This document shows positions 23,347 to 34,154 of a stretch of 64,000 bases of DNA, piece by piece. The DNA comes from Cryptomeria japonica (taxonomy: Eukaryota; Streptophyta; Pinopsida; Cupressales; Cupressaceae), in assembly GCF_030272615.1 (NCBI RefSeq), contig NC_081408.1, positions 621,484,476 to 621,548,475 on the forward strand. Direction: 5' to 3'. The notes beneath the pieces were generated by a model. That model ran no database searches and was not told the origin of the DNA. It saw only the letters and a list, made by a program, of their open reading frames with translations. The position numbers and the translations under genes are program-made. Numbering within the stretch: the stretch's first letter is position 1; each line of letters opens with the position of its first letter.

Positions 23347-24975
23347 TTGATAAAAGTGGATAAAACCACTGAATTATATTAATAAAATTATTTATTACAT
23401 GGTGTCTGGTTCAAAGAGCACTGAAGGGAAAGAACCAGTAAGAAAACCCTTTAGTATTGCTCAGATAACACAAGTCTATCTACCCATTACAAGAAGCCCA
23501 TGGGCTCAATCCACCCAAAAAAACCTTCCCAATTACATAACAAGCCTAATTAGATATAAAGGAAGCTACCAGAAGAGGCATACAAGAGAAAACTGTGAAA
23601 GTGAAACACCAGGTAGAAGTGCACCCATCAAAAAACTAGAATAAGCATCAAAGTTGGGCCACCCCTGTCTAAGAAGCACATCTCTCCAAACCACTAATTA
23701 GTATGATACTAATAACCATAAGAGAAGTTATAATAAGAGATCCTGCCAAGACAAATATTGTGAGAAAACATAATAGAATCCAAATAAGGACAAGGGGAGG
23801 ATGTTGAAGACCCCAAGGAGCCAGAATAAGACCAAGCCACAGGATAGCCCACAACAACAACCAAAAAAAGAGAAGAATGATAAGAAACCATCTCATATAC
23901 CAAACAATTTGCATGTTCCAATTTCTCAAAGACAACCACCATCCTCCAAATCTAACAAAAACTTTCCAAATAAAACAGAGCATCTTACCCAATGAATAAC
24001 GACACCAAAGAAGGAATAGACATAATAAAACCATCAGCCAAACCTAGATATAAACCAAACCAGTAGAGGAATCATTATGGAAACAACCAAAACCAAACAT
24101 GAAGCCTCATCGAATGAGCAGTAGCCACTACCATACCATGATAAGCAAGCAGCATGCAAGAGGAGTGAGCAAACCATGATGAACATACACTTAAACATGA
24201 CAGGAAGAAATGAAGATGGAAAAATGAAGATAACCAAACAATGATGAGCAGAAGCCAGTATACAAAAACATATCCCTCACTAATTGCCAAATATAAAACA
24301 ATTAGACGAGGATGTTGTCATCTCATCATTACACAATGTGCAAGTGAACGGAAATCTGAAAGGTAAGTTGGGCAATGATACCCAAGCCTTCCAAACTCTT
24401 TAACATGATTACCAATCAAACCACCAACTTGCAATCAGTATAATGATAAAAATATGCCCATAATCAAACCACCAACTTGCAATAACTTGTAATGATAAAA
24501 ATATGTCGTCCGAGCAACAATCACAAAAAAATGAGCACAAATTAAAAGTCCCAAACAATGAGTGATTCGAGCCCAAATACTCATGCAACCACCATACTCA
24601 CAAAGACATAAATCCCACATAGGGCCAATTTCCTCCCAACTTACCAAATAATGATAGATCAAACACGAAGCCAATTCAAACAAGAAGGATACAGGTCAAG
24701 CAAAAGCAACCTCAACATCCTCCTTGCTCCATGAGGAGATACTTACCGAATATTCCAACAACAAAGATGTTGCCATAAGGAAAGACAACACCCTCCCTAC
24801 TGTCATATGCGAAAGAAAAACCACACCTAACAAGGAGTATGATGAAGGCTATAAATCATGACCAAACACCCTTTAAAGAATAATACTAATGCAAGAAGCG
24901 GCGATGTCCCAAGGATGAACCTCTAAGTACTCAGCACATACAACAACATCCCTATTGGCCAAGTAATCCACAATA
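23347..24975 (-). mobile_element. 3' end of a LINE-like element
   Basis: Read on the minus strand, the region ends with a hairpin followed by a short tail: CAGTGGTTTTATCCAC, then TTTTATC, then A-rich (AAATA)n. Upstream is more than 1.5 kb of T- and G-rich sequence of moderate complexity, without a surviving reading frame. At its far end VDYLANRDVVVCAEYLEV can be read near 24900-24970, faintly like the last part of a LINE RNase H. The hairpin plus TTATC end resembles that at 56262-56288. Exact family and 5' boundary are uncertain. Confidence 0.45.
24414..24507. repeat. Tandem duplication, 48-bp unit, two copies
   Basis: AATCAAACCACCAACTTGCA begins both copies (24414 and 24462), and TAATGATAAAAATATG ends both. 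Confidence 0.85.
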
Positions 24976-27878
24976 ATATTATAATTTATTTTCAAATTGA
25001 TATTGATTTTTAAATTTGTCATTTTTTATGTAGAATAAATTTAAGGATATAAAATTTGTTTATGTAATTTTAAAATTAAATCTTGTTAATTTTTTTAATT
25101 GTTACTATAATTGAATTTAATGTATATATGTGTCAATGCATTTATAATTTATTATATTTAATATCAAAGAATACATCATTGTCTTTGTATAAATATTTCT
25201 TATCTTTGATCTTAATTTCCATCTTATTAAACCTCTCTTCACCCACCAAAAATTTGACCATATATTTTTCAACCTTTGATACCTTACTTCTTTATCTTCT
25301 TCCACCATATTCACTGTCCTCAACCTTCTCAACCACTCTCTAGACTCTATTTTAGGCTAAAATAGCACTAGGATTTCTTTTACACTTGACCTTATGGATG
25401 GCATACAAAGAGCGATTAAGAATTAATCAAATTAATTATAAATGATGGATTATTTTGATGCCACCTTATGTGTGTGTGTCTGTGCGCACGTGTGTGCTTT
25501 TCTATTCCTCAATATATCACAAAGATATGAATTACTATCTCTTACTCTAATACAAAATTTATACAACTGTACAAACCACCAACTCATACGAATTGCCAAT
25601 AAAAATGTTATATGAACAAATTGAAGTCGACACAAACTCATGCTCAACATTATAGATCACATAAGAAAACAGATACATACATCAAAGTCCAATTGAACAA
25701 ACCCTTTAAAGAAAATTAAATTCCAAGAAGAGTGATTTCTTCCGATATGCCACTTAAACACACAATTTACAAGAGTTACAACACCACAAGGTATATTAGA
25801 ATAATATATAACAAAAATTAATTGTTTTACCATTCCTCATCTACCTTCATGCTTATGAGAATGCTACTTCCATGCACAACTACTTTATTCATAACAAGAG
25901 CCAAGCTTTCATAAGTTCATCCAAAACCTTCAAATAAGTTTCCCCTCACTCTCATAGCCAAAGAATGATGAAAAATTATCCAAATAAAGTGACTAAACTT
26001 CTAAATTATTTGTATTATTGTTCTCATATGCTTAAACTAGCTGTTCACTAATTCTCATGGTCCATTTATTCAGGTGATAGGCATTCATCGAGCATATAAG
26101 TTAAATTCCTTACAATAGAAAAATATTCACATCTTATTAGGTACTTTAAGGTTTACAACTTTGAATAAATGTATTTCAGAAGACTGTCAAACCTTTTGTA
26201 ACCTACACCAATCCATTCCATGTTCATGTTTACTAGTTTGAACATTATATTGTCTTAGCAATACTCTAAACTCCATCTTGTTTGGTGGTCTTCAACTAGA
26301 AAAAACCCAATGTTCAAACATTCAAGAGAACCATGTGACATCAATTATCTCATTGAGATATGTAAGTAATTCACTAGACTAAGGTACTTACTAATATGTT
26401 TGTTGTTCCCTTTTTTCCTAAATAGATGAATTATTATGTGTTGAATTGTCAACTATTCACATACAACTCATGTAAGACTCTAGATATGAATGTATAGAAG
26501 ATATACATTGTTTTATTCATTTGGGGTGTATTAATATGTTGGTTTCCTATGGGGTAAATGTAAGTATGTTATACTTCAGTTTTTCTATTCTAATGGATTA
26601 TATTTGAACAATCAGATATAAGAGAATTAAATGACATTTTGAAAAAATGTTTTTTTTTTTTTTTTAATTCTGTTTTATATTACTTTCAATAAAGTTGTGT
26701 ACTACACATATCCAAAAGAGAATGGCTGGAAAAGTCACACTTCAAAAGTCTATGTAAGGCTAAGGCTTAAACAAGAATACCAAAGCAAGAAATAAGAAAC
26801 AAGATAGCCAAGCAACGAGAGTTAAAACATTAAGATGTGGTAGAGGAACACAATCATTTGGTTTCTTCAACATAGGGAATCCCTAGCAATTAGGAATAGA
26901 TTGCAAGCCAACAATGACACCTTTGTTATTTTCTTCTTCAATAAGAAGCAAAATGTCACAAACAAAGAAAAAATAACCAAAAATTGTTCTGTATTTTAAG
27001 CATCATTTCTGTTCAGTTTTTAATATCAAATTTTAGTCTAAATTATTTTGCATTATATTAGCTGATTCTATACTTAGTGTATCGTGAAAACGGGTTGTAG
27101 TAGAAGGAAGAGATCTAGCAAGTGTTCCACATTCAGAAATATAAATTTGATTTGGTTGGCTCTGTTGTTTCGTTTCTGTTATTTATTGATTTCGGTAACT
27201 TTCATTTATATTGGGACTTTGTCTAGACTACAACAGAAATGTTGATGTGACTAATAATTGTGAAAATCAAGTACTTTGTCTTTACATCATGTAGTATGAG
27301 ACATTTATCTAAATGATGGGTATTCCAGAGGATATATGTTTTTTGAGGTGTAGGAATTATAGAAGTAGCATCTAAAGATAGAGTTATTATACTTAATGTT
27401 ACCAAAACACAAAAAATAATTGTCACATTTTCTAAGTTTCAATAGCATTTATATAAAAAAAAGGGCTTATGTGCTTCATCAGCAGCAGCCAAAGCGAGAA
27501 TCAGTGATATAAATACATCTTAATCTGACTGAATGCCATTTTTATCTACTAAAACAAAAAAAATCTTCTGCAATGAGATTTTCATTGGCGAAGAAAACAA
27601 ACCATGGAAAAACAGTTCAGTAGCTATGACAGAAACAAATACTCAGGAAGGTTAACAAGGAAAATATTGCTTTCACAGAGAATTTGTATAGAAAATGATA
27701 CATCACTTGCAAAAGTCCACTACTTAATGATACAAAGTTACACTACAAGCAAGCTAGAATAGATCAGTACTTACAGAAGGAAGTACCCGGATTGATGAGT
27801 AAGCCACAAAAGCTAGCAGTTAAAAAATTTATTTTTGGGTGCCTTTTTGAAACAAATGAAAGCAAAAAGTATCTATAC
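24976..27878. other. AT-rich intergenic region
   Basis: No gene is recognised. It holds a short TG/CA microsatellite (25469-25496) and a poly-T run near 26650-26665. The part next to the bHLH gene (27823-27878) probably contains its 3' UTR, with AATAAA on the minus strand about 45 bases past the stop codon. Confidence 0.5.
25469..25496. repeat. TG-rich microsatellite
   Basis: Imperfect (TG)n with a CGCACG interruption. Confidence 0.8.
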
Positions 27879-28493
27879 TCAAGAGGAGAAGTTTTTACAA
27901 ACTGGGTGTTGGGTATTATTCACAGAATCTATTAGATATTGCAGAACTTCTACCTGTGTTGTAAGAGATGTGATGTAAAGTGCAGTTTCTCGAAGCAAGC
28001 AGGAAGTGTCCATTAATTCTCCACCTGGAACTAGCTTTTGCAGCTTCTTAACAAAATTTGCATGAGATGGGTTTACAGGATCCGATCTCTTAGAGCTAAA
28101 AATTTTGCATAATGATAAACCATTCTGTCTGGTCACCCCAACAGAAGTCTTACGCCGGTGCTTATGGGCTCGTTTCAGCTTGGACTGCAATACCAAATGA
28201 GCTTGATATCTGAGCTTCTGAGCAATTATTGCACGGAACTTCTTGGGTCCCATAATTTTTTTCAGAGCAGCTCTGTTTTTCTCATTGCTAGAAATTCTGC
28301 TGAGGAGAGCTCGGCTCCATGCCGCCTGGTTTGCAGTGAGAGCGAGAGATACATCCACAGCTAGCTTTATGTTGTGATTTGAGCCTGCAACTTCATCTTC
28401 ATTGCTGGTGGGTGAATTTTTTAGGCCCTCAAGTGCTCCAAGAAGGTGTTTAAGATATACTTGTCTTGACCTAAAATTTTCACTATAATTCAT
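27879..28493 (-). CDS. Atypical (non-DNA-binding) bHLH protein, IBH1/AIF-like
   Basis: A single uninterrupted exon of 204 codons from the ATG complementary to 28491-28493 to a TGA at 27879. The N-terminal half has ALTANQAAWSRALLSRI (residues 51-67), the motif shared by Arabidopsis IBH1, AIF1-4 and bHLH146-151. Residues 105-117 are basic (KLKRAHKHRRKTS). The HLH spans about 145-190: helix 1 NFVKKLQKLVPGG, loop, helix 2 MDTSCLLRETALYITSLTTQ and a leucine-rich extension. The basic region lacks the Glu/Arg pair that contacts E-boxes. In Arabidopsis such proteins heterodimerise with growth-promoting bHLHs in the nucleus and dampen brassinosteroid- and gibberellin-driven cell elongation; the same role here is inference. 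Length and lack of introns fit the family. Upstream, a TGACGTAA-type bZIP site lies near 28815 and a weak TATA-like AAAATATAATA near 28640-28650 (both minus strand). The only convincing intact host gene here. Confidence 0.88.
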   Translation of the reverse strand: MNYSENFRSRQVYLKHLLGALEGLKNSPTSNEDEVAGSNHNIKLAVDVSLALTANQAAWSRALLSRISSNEKNRAALKKIMGPKKFRAIIAQKLRYQAHLVLQSKLKRAHKHRRKTSVGVTRQNGLSLCKIFSSKRSDPVNPSHANFVKKLQKLVPGGELMDTSCLLRETALYITSLTTQVEVLQYLIDSVNNTQHPVCKNFSS

Positions 28494-29320
28494 GGTTTAG
28501 AGGCTCAAGAATTAGAAAGCATGCAATGGTTATACTCAACTAAATAAGATGCGAAAGTATTTCTGCAATCAAAAGCATGAACTAGGAACTTGACAACAAG
28601 CCATCTTTACTATTACAACAGGAAAACTATCACCAATAGGTATTATATTTTGTCAGAAGCTCTGACAATGTCATGAAAATGTCTATGAAAACAAAAAGCA
28701 ACTGGGTGGGTAGGAGAACAGAATAGTGAAGAAGCACATGCATCATCTCATGCCATTATTGGCATTACTGTAATCTCACACCAACTCTGCATACAGATTA
28801 GGGCTAACTTTTGCTTACGTCACTACGCATTCACGGTTTTACTGTTACTTTCATGATGTTCCATTACGCCACCCTATCCCAAGAGTTTTTCTTTTCAACC
28901 CTCAAAATCCATTTCTCCTATCCAAAGCCGGTTTTGGAATAAATGCATGTTATTTCAGAGGCAAAGTGGTGTAGTTGGGTGTTTGTACGTCTGTTTGTCA
29001 AATGTTTATTAGGTTTTCTAACGACTTTTTCTCTTCCATGGTCTGCCTTGTCGTCGCAGTTTCCGTGTTATGGTCCAATTTGCTTCCTAAAACAATCCCC
29101 ATTTTGCGGTAAGTGATGAACCTAGAAATTAGGAGATTGTAAGGCATACAGCTACTTTAAAATAGGTAGTCAGTCGTAGAAGCGGCTAAATGTTAAAGAG
29201 GTGTTTTTTATATTTTTCTATTCTGATAAATACTTATTTTATTGCCGTGGTGAAAATTGCATTTACATGGTTTTTTTTTTTATTTACCTTCTAGTTATTT
29301 TTATTTATTTTAATGGAAGA
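28494..29320. other. 5' flank of the bHLH gene
   Basis: Less AT-rich than its surroundings up to about 29110, consistent with promoter or 5' UTR for the minus-strand gene. No open frame is convincing. Confidence 0.4.
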
Positions 29321-29322
29321 TT

Positions 29323-29505
29323 TAATATTATCCAGAGTTTATTTTGCTATTAAATATGGAAGCAAAAGATTATACTAGTATTTTTTGGGGCTTCACATTC
29401 CCAACAGTTTTCATTTGATAAAATATTAAATATCATCTAGAGTTTATTTTGCTATTTTTTGGGGCTTCACATTCTCAACAGTTTTCATTTGAAAAAATAT
29501 TAAAT
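29323..29505. repeat. Tandem duplication, about 104-bp unit
   Basis: AGAGTTTATTTTGCTATT and GGGGCTTCACATTC followed by CAACAGTTTTCATTTGA occur twice. The second copy lacks about 25 bp from the middle. Confidence 0.85.
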
Positions 29506-29780
29506 ATGAGATTGTTTGAGAAATAATTTTGACTGTCTCTTTATCATACCTCAGAAACCTAGGTGATTAGTGTAATCAATCAACATACCATCACCCTCAC
29601 TAATTGTGCTCAACCAATTGAACTACAACCCTTTGATGTTCCATTTCAATTTAAATTTCTATTATGTAGATATAATAAATTTACAAGTGGTATGCCCATG
29701 TTAATGGGGTTAGGAAGGTTGATCTTCCCTTAAATTCATGTTAGAGAGTAGTTTGAAAGGAACCTAAGTGTGGTTGGGTT

Positions 29781-30170
29781 GAGATCAATTTCAATGAGGC
29801 TTCGAAAGGCAGCTTGGAGGCAATGGAGTTGCTTGCATTGCAAGGGATCACAAAGGGGTGATCCTTAGTTAGATATCTGAATGCTTAGACATAAAAACAA
29901 ATAAAGATGTAGAATTTAGGGTGTCTTTGCTTGAGTTAAAATGTGGATTAGACCTAAAAGTGAACCAAGTGCATTTGGAAGGTGACTCCCTCATAATTAT
30001 TAATGTGATTCGCCAGAAGACAACTCCAAACTGGAAAATGAGAAAATGGTTGAATTCAATTTTGGGTGTTGGTGGGAAAAAATTTAGAATTCAAAATCAC
30101 CCATGCCTATAGAGAGGGAAATATAGTGGCAGATGATTTGACCAAACAGGCAATGAGTTTTAAACTGTGA
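29781..30170 (+). pseudogene. LINE-type RNase H remnant
   Basis: Reads EINFNEASKGS, then after a frameshift GVACIARDHKGVIL, DVEFRVSLLELKCGL, VHLEGDSLIIINVIRQ and, after a second frameshift, ITHAYREGNIVADDLTKQAM. This is the RVT_3-type RNase H found at the C-terminus of plant LINEs. The Glu of VEFR, the Asp of EGDS and the Asp of VADD persist, but the first catalytic Asp is Asn in NFNEAS. No RT precedes it; it is probably the 3' stub of a 5'-truncated LINE, with 3' UTR-like sequence to about 30780. Confidence 0.75.
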
Positions 30171-30788
30171 TTGGTTAGGTCAACATCAGAAGGTTGAGTT
30201 GGCCATGTCACTTTGTTGATTGGGAGGTGTGGGTATCGTGTCACCCATGATATTTTAATTAGATGCAGTTGATGTGACAAGCATGCTTGGATATCATTTT
30301 GAATCCCTATTTTGGAGTGCAATTTTGTACCTTCAAGGATTTTTCCATACCTTAATTGGATTTGGACATTTTGAGCTTGACACGAGCAGTCGATGTTTTG
30401 CAGGCAGCTCTAATATTTGTTTAAGAGGTGTATGAATATATTTGGCTCCCTCAAGGATGATGCGAGTTCTATAAAGATACATAAAGGATGGTGGTATTAA
30501 AGTTGCATTTTTTTGAGGTGGTGTTTATCAATCATCAAGGATACACAGATGAAAATGATATTATTATATGGCTCGCAAAATTTTAGACATTAAGTGTGCT
30601 AGAAATTATTTAATACTCACACTAGTTAGTTGTGAATCACCTTGCCCGAAATTCAAGAGAGAGCTATGAGAGAGAGATGTAAATACTGGTTTGTTTGGTT
30701 AGTAAGAAGAGGTAGATGGCATTTTTAGGCGAAGTACCAAATAAAAGATTTAAGTGCATTTTTTAAACTAGTCATGGCTTAATCATTT
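30171..30788 (+). other. Probable LINE 3' UTR or unassigned spacer
   Basis: Mixed-composition sequence without an open frame, between the RNase H remnant and the solo LTR. No poly-A end is visible. Confidence 0.35.
30784..30788. repeat. Possible target site duplication CATTT, left of the solo LTR
   Basis: CATTT here against CATTC at 39112-39116: four of five bases match. Confidence 0.5.
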
Positions 30789-31596
30789 CGTAGTGGTAAA
30801 CAAAATTTAGGGTTTTCGCCACAACAAGGGAGAAGACCACTAAATTTTTCTTAGGGACCACTACATTAAAGAGGGGTGAAGCTAATATATCTAGCCTCAA
30901 ATTAGTGAGGATAAGGGCTAAGAATTCTTATTAGATTCATTGGCTTAGGATTTGATTCCCTCTTTTTAAAGTTAAACTATGAAAATGATGAAATTAGGGT
31001 AAATGTGTTTAAATTGGAGTAAATATGCATGAACAGTAAGCTACGATCGTCAAACGAAGCCAAGAATTTGGATCAAAAGAATATATGAGTATTTAGATCT
31101 GTTCCCAGAAGGTCATCTTGAATTGTCAGGACCAAAATGCTCGTCGCTCTGGTCCGCACTTTTCGTCGTCCAAAAGGGAACATGTTTATCTCTATGAATT
31201 ATGTTGATCCTGAGAATTACAGCTTTGGACCTAATCCTACGCACAGTAGAGAAGGGAAATGGTTGGGAATAGGGGTTTGCCTAAATCAAAACCTGGTTTA
31301 GGAATTAACCTTGAATGAAATATTGCAAATACTGAAATAAATAATGGAAAGATATACCTTAGATCTACAATTGTTGATGATGATACTTTGCTTATTGAAT
31401 GTAATCACATATGTTGTATAAAATGGCATGAACATGACAAAACCCTAATCACACACATGCTTGCATATGAATGATGTAATTTCTCTCCAAAATGGTTGCA
31501 TGAAGAATATTCAGCCTTGAAGATCTTTGAAAATGCTTGATGATGAATTCTTCACAGATGCACAGATGCTTGATTGTTTAGAGTCTTACTTAGGAT

Positions 31597-31601
31597 GAAA
31601 T
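31597..31601. repeat. Target site duplication GAAAT, left of element D
   Basis: GAAAT precedes the TGTTGGCAATTG terminus and recurs at 38739-38743. Confidence 0.9.
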
Positions 31602-32605
31602 TGTTGGCAATTGACACTCATTCGGTAAGGGTTAATGGTATTTTGGGTTGTCATTGATGGTAACTCATCTCCAAGTGTTGATATTTTTTATCGAGATTCA
31701 TTGATCTATCATTTTGCTGTGTTTGGGTTAACCGGTATTCACTACACTCAACCGGTATATTCACTTTACATTACAATCGGTTAATTCATCATCCTGGTAA
31801 CGTGTATTTGGAACCCGATTAAGGATGGGACCCGACTAAGTTATCTTGTGGCCCCGATAATTTATGTCAAGGAATTTTTGGTAATGTATGTAAGCAGACA
31901 TGGTCACTGGGATTAAGTATGAAATACCTTGTGATCCGGCAGCTAACAGGATTATATTCTTCATTGAAGCTGACATGGTGAAAAGTTAAAAAGGGTATTT
32001 AAGGAGATCCTTTCAGCGATGGATTATATGATAATTTTTGGAATGCGATTATGGTTGCGAATGAATCATAGATTGATGGTATGCATTTTGGTCAGCGATA
32101 AGAAGCATTTGGTTGCAGTTTCACGTGCACAGTGTAAACCGATAGCAGAACAGGGAAGAACAGAGCATCAGTGAATCGGTACACATTGAGGGTTAACAAA
32201 GCTTAAATCGAAACTTATCCAGCATGGTTAGATACAATTTATAAGTTTATTTTTGTTTGTAATAATATTGTAATACTGTGTAAGTCAGTGAGACTTCTAT
32301 TGGAGCATTGAGCTCTAGGAAGTTGGCCTGATTGCATGTGCAATCCCCTCAATGTAGTATTTCTATACCTTGATTAAGTATATAGATATTGTGGGTATCA
32401 GCTCCACTGTGGTTTTTCCCTTTGAAGGGTTTTTCACGTATAAATATTGGTGTTATGGTGTTGCTTCTTTATGTGTTATTTGGTTTATGCACTTTAACTT
32501 TGTTTATTGTTAACTGGTTCTTAAGCAATAAGTTCAGAATTAGTTTTACCGGTAGAACAGTGTTTCACCCCCCCCCCTCCCTCTCAGTGTTCTTGGATTC
32601 AAACA
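31602..32605 (+). repeat. Element D 5' LTR
   Basis: 1,004 bp, from TGTTGGCAATTG to GGATTCAAACA. It contains the GTGGGTATCAGCTCCACTGT module at 32391-32440 and a C-rich run at 32568-32581, the mirror of the G runs in B and C. Confidence 0.92.
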
Positions 32606-32607
32606 AT

Positions 32608-32619
32608 TGGTATCAGATA
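32608..32619 (+). other. Element D primer binding site
   Basis: TGGTATCAGATA two bases after the LTR, matching the copia tRNA-Met site at ten of twelve bases. Confidence 0.85.
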
Positions 32620-32672
32620 TAGTTCCTCAGAAGAAGTTTAACCACTTGAGGAAGATCCAGAATTTGGAATCA

Positions 32673-33660
32673 ATGGAAACTGGTCTGCCGCAACAACTTC
32701 AACCTACTCTTAAGGATCTTGATAATGAGAAGATGGAAAATAGTAAACTGAAGAATTAACTAATGCAAGCCAGAGAAAACATCATTTCATTGCAAGGAAA
32801 GCTTTCAACTATTCAAGCTAAGAGGAAGGAACTCTGTGATCAATTGCAAAATCAGAACAATGATGGGGAAGATGCTATGAAGGATCAATGTTAGAAACTC
32901 ACTCAGGAGAACACTATCTTGAAGAATGAGATGTGAGCCCTAACCATGAGAATGTGCAAGGAGATTGAAGAATGAAGAAAACCTAGCTCAAGAATTGAAG
33001 GGCAGCTTTGATAAATGCAAAAGACCGACACATGAGAATGACATGTTGAGCCTTGAGTTGGTCCAATCTTGGAACAATGAACAAGAACTTGAGAGATAGA
33101 TTATAACCATGACAGATGACTTAGTCATTGCAAATGAATACAAGGACAAATTCAAAGCCAGTTCTTCCAAACTTGATGAAATACTGAAGAGTCAAAGAGA
33201 TGCTAATGATAAGAGAGGTCTTGGTTATGAAGAAGGAGAAAGCTTTGGTACTGCACAACAAGATCAATCATCCAGTCAGAAGCAGAATCATGTCAACAAT
33301 CGGAACCAAAAATCACCAATAAGATAGCCTAATGCTCACAAATTCAATGGTACATGCTTTGTTTGTAATAAATATGGTCATATAGAAAGTCAGTGCATAA
33401 ATAGGAATAATCAGAACAATGCATCATTCATCGGTCTTGGAAATGGAAGATGTCATGCATGTAGTAGATTTGGACATATGGCTAACCAATGCAGATCAAA
33501 AGGAAATCAAGAAAATCAAGGGTTTAACTAAGAAATTCAGAAGAACAATATTTTCTGTTATGCATGCAATAAGATTGGATATATTGCTAAATATTGCAGA
33601 AGTAAGAACCCACCGGTAACAAATGGAAATTCAGATGAGAACGGAAAGGCAAAGGTGTAA
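32673..33660 (+). pseudogene. Element D gag (coiled coil plus three zinc knuckles)
   Basis: Opens METGLPQQLQPTLKDLDNEK and continues as a Lys/Glu/Gln-rich probable coiled coil with several stops. SSKLDEILKSQ then KRGLGYEEGESFG (about 33160-33250) is a phrase I associate with plant copia Gag proteins. Three zinc knuckles follow: CFVCNKYGHIESQC, CHACSRFGHMANQC and CYACNKIGYIAKYC, the last with Tyr for His, in two different frames. Gag presumably bound its own RNA. In autonomous relatives a protease follows the knuckles; here it does not. Confidence 0.75.
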
Positions 33661-34154
33661 TATCAGAAAACAACATGAGAAAATATGGGTAAGGAGATCA
33701 GACACACAACCGGTAGAACACCTGGTAGAGTCATCGGGTCCTGCACCAGAAGAAGGAACAACCGATAACTAAGGCACTCTGCCTTAGGGGTAGGCAAATC
33801 ATTGAAGATCATGCAAATAACCTGGATTAGATCTATAGTAAGAGAATTCTGATTGCGGATGGATACTCAGGTAATTTCAAGTGTTTACCGAAACCTACTT
33901 GCAAACTACATGACCCAGTAAAACTTCCCGGTAGCATTTATGACAATGAAAAATTAGGGTTAATGACGATAAAAAGGAAACTTAAGTTATTTTCTTCACA
34001 TAGCGATCAAGCATTCAAAAGAGCGATTTTCAGAGAATTCAAGAGTCCAAGGCGATTTGTGCCAACATTTTCTCTCTAAAGCAATTTCATCTTCTGGCAG
34101 TTTCTTGAGGTATTTTCCATTAGTAGAAACCATAGTTTCAACACTTCTTTGATC
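33661..34154 (+). other. Element D spacer between gag and ORF2
   Basis: About 490 bp without a long frame. The last 150 bp read like a leader, ending just before the ATG at 34155. No protease motif is found. Confidence 0.5.

Noticed and set aside
23669-24034. Minus-strand 121-codon frame very rich in Leu, Trp and Ile, resembling a membrane protein
   Set aside because: Composition follows from T/G-rich sequence of the LINE-like 3' region; no conserved motif, and neighbouring frames are equally hydrophobic.
25083-25343. Overlapping frames on both strands near 25.1-25.3 kb
   Set aside because: Low complexity, Leu/Ile/Ser-rich, and no supporting features on either strand.
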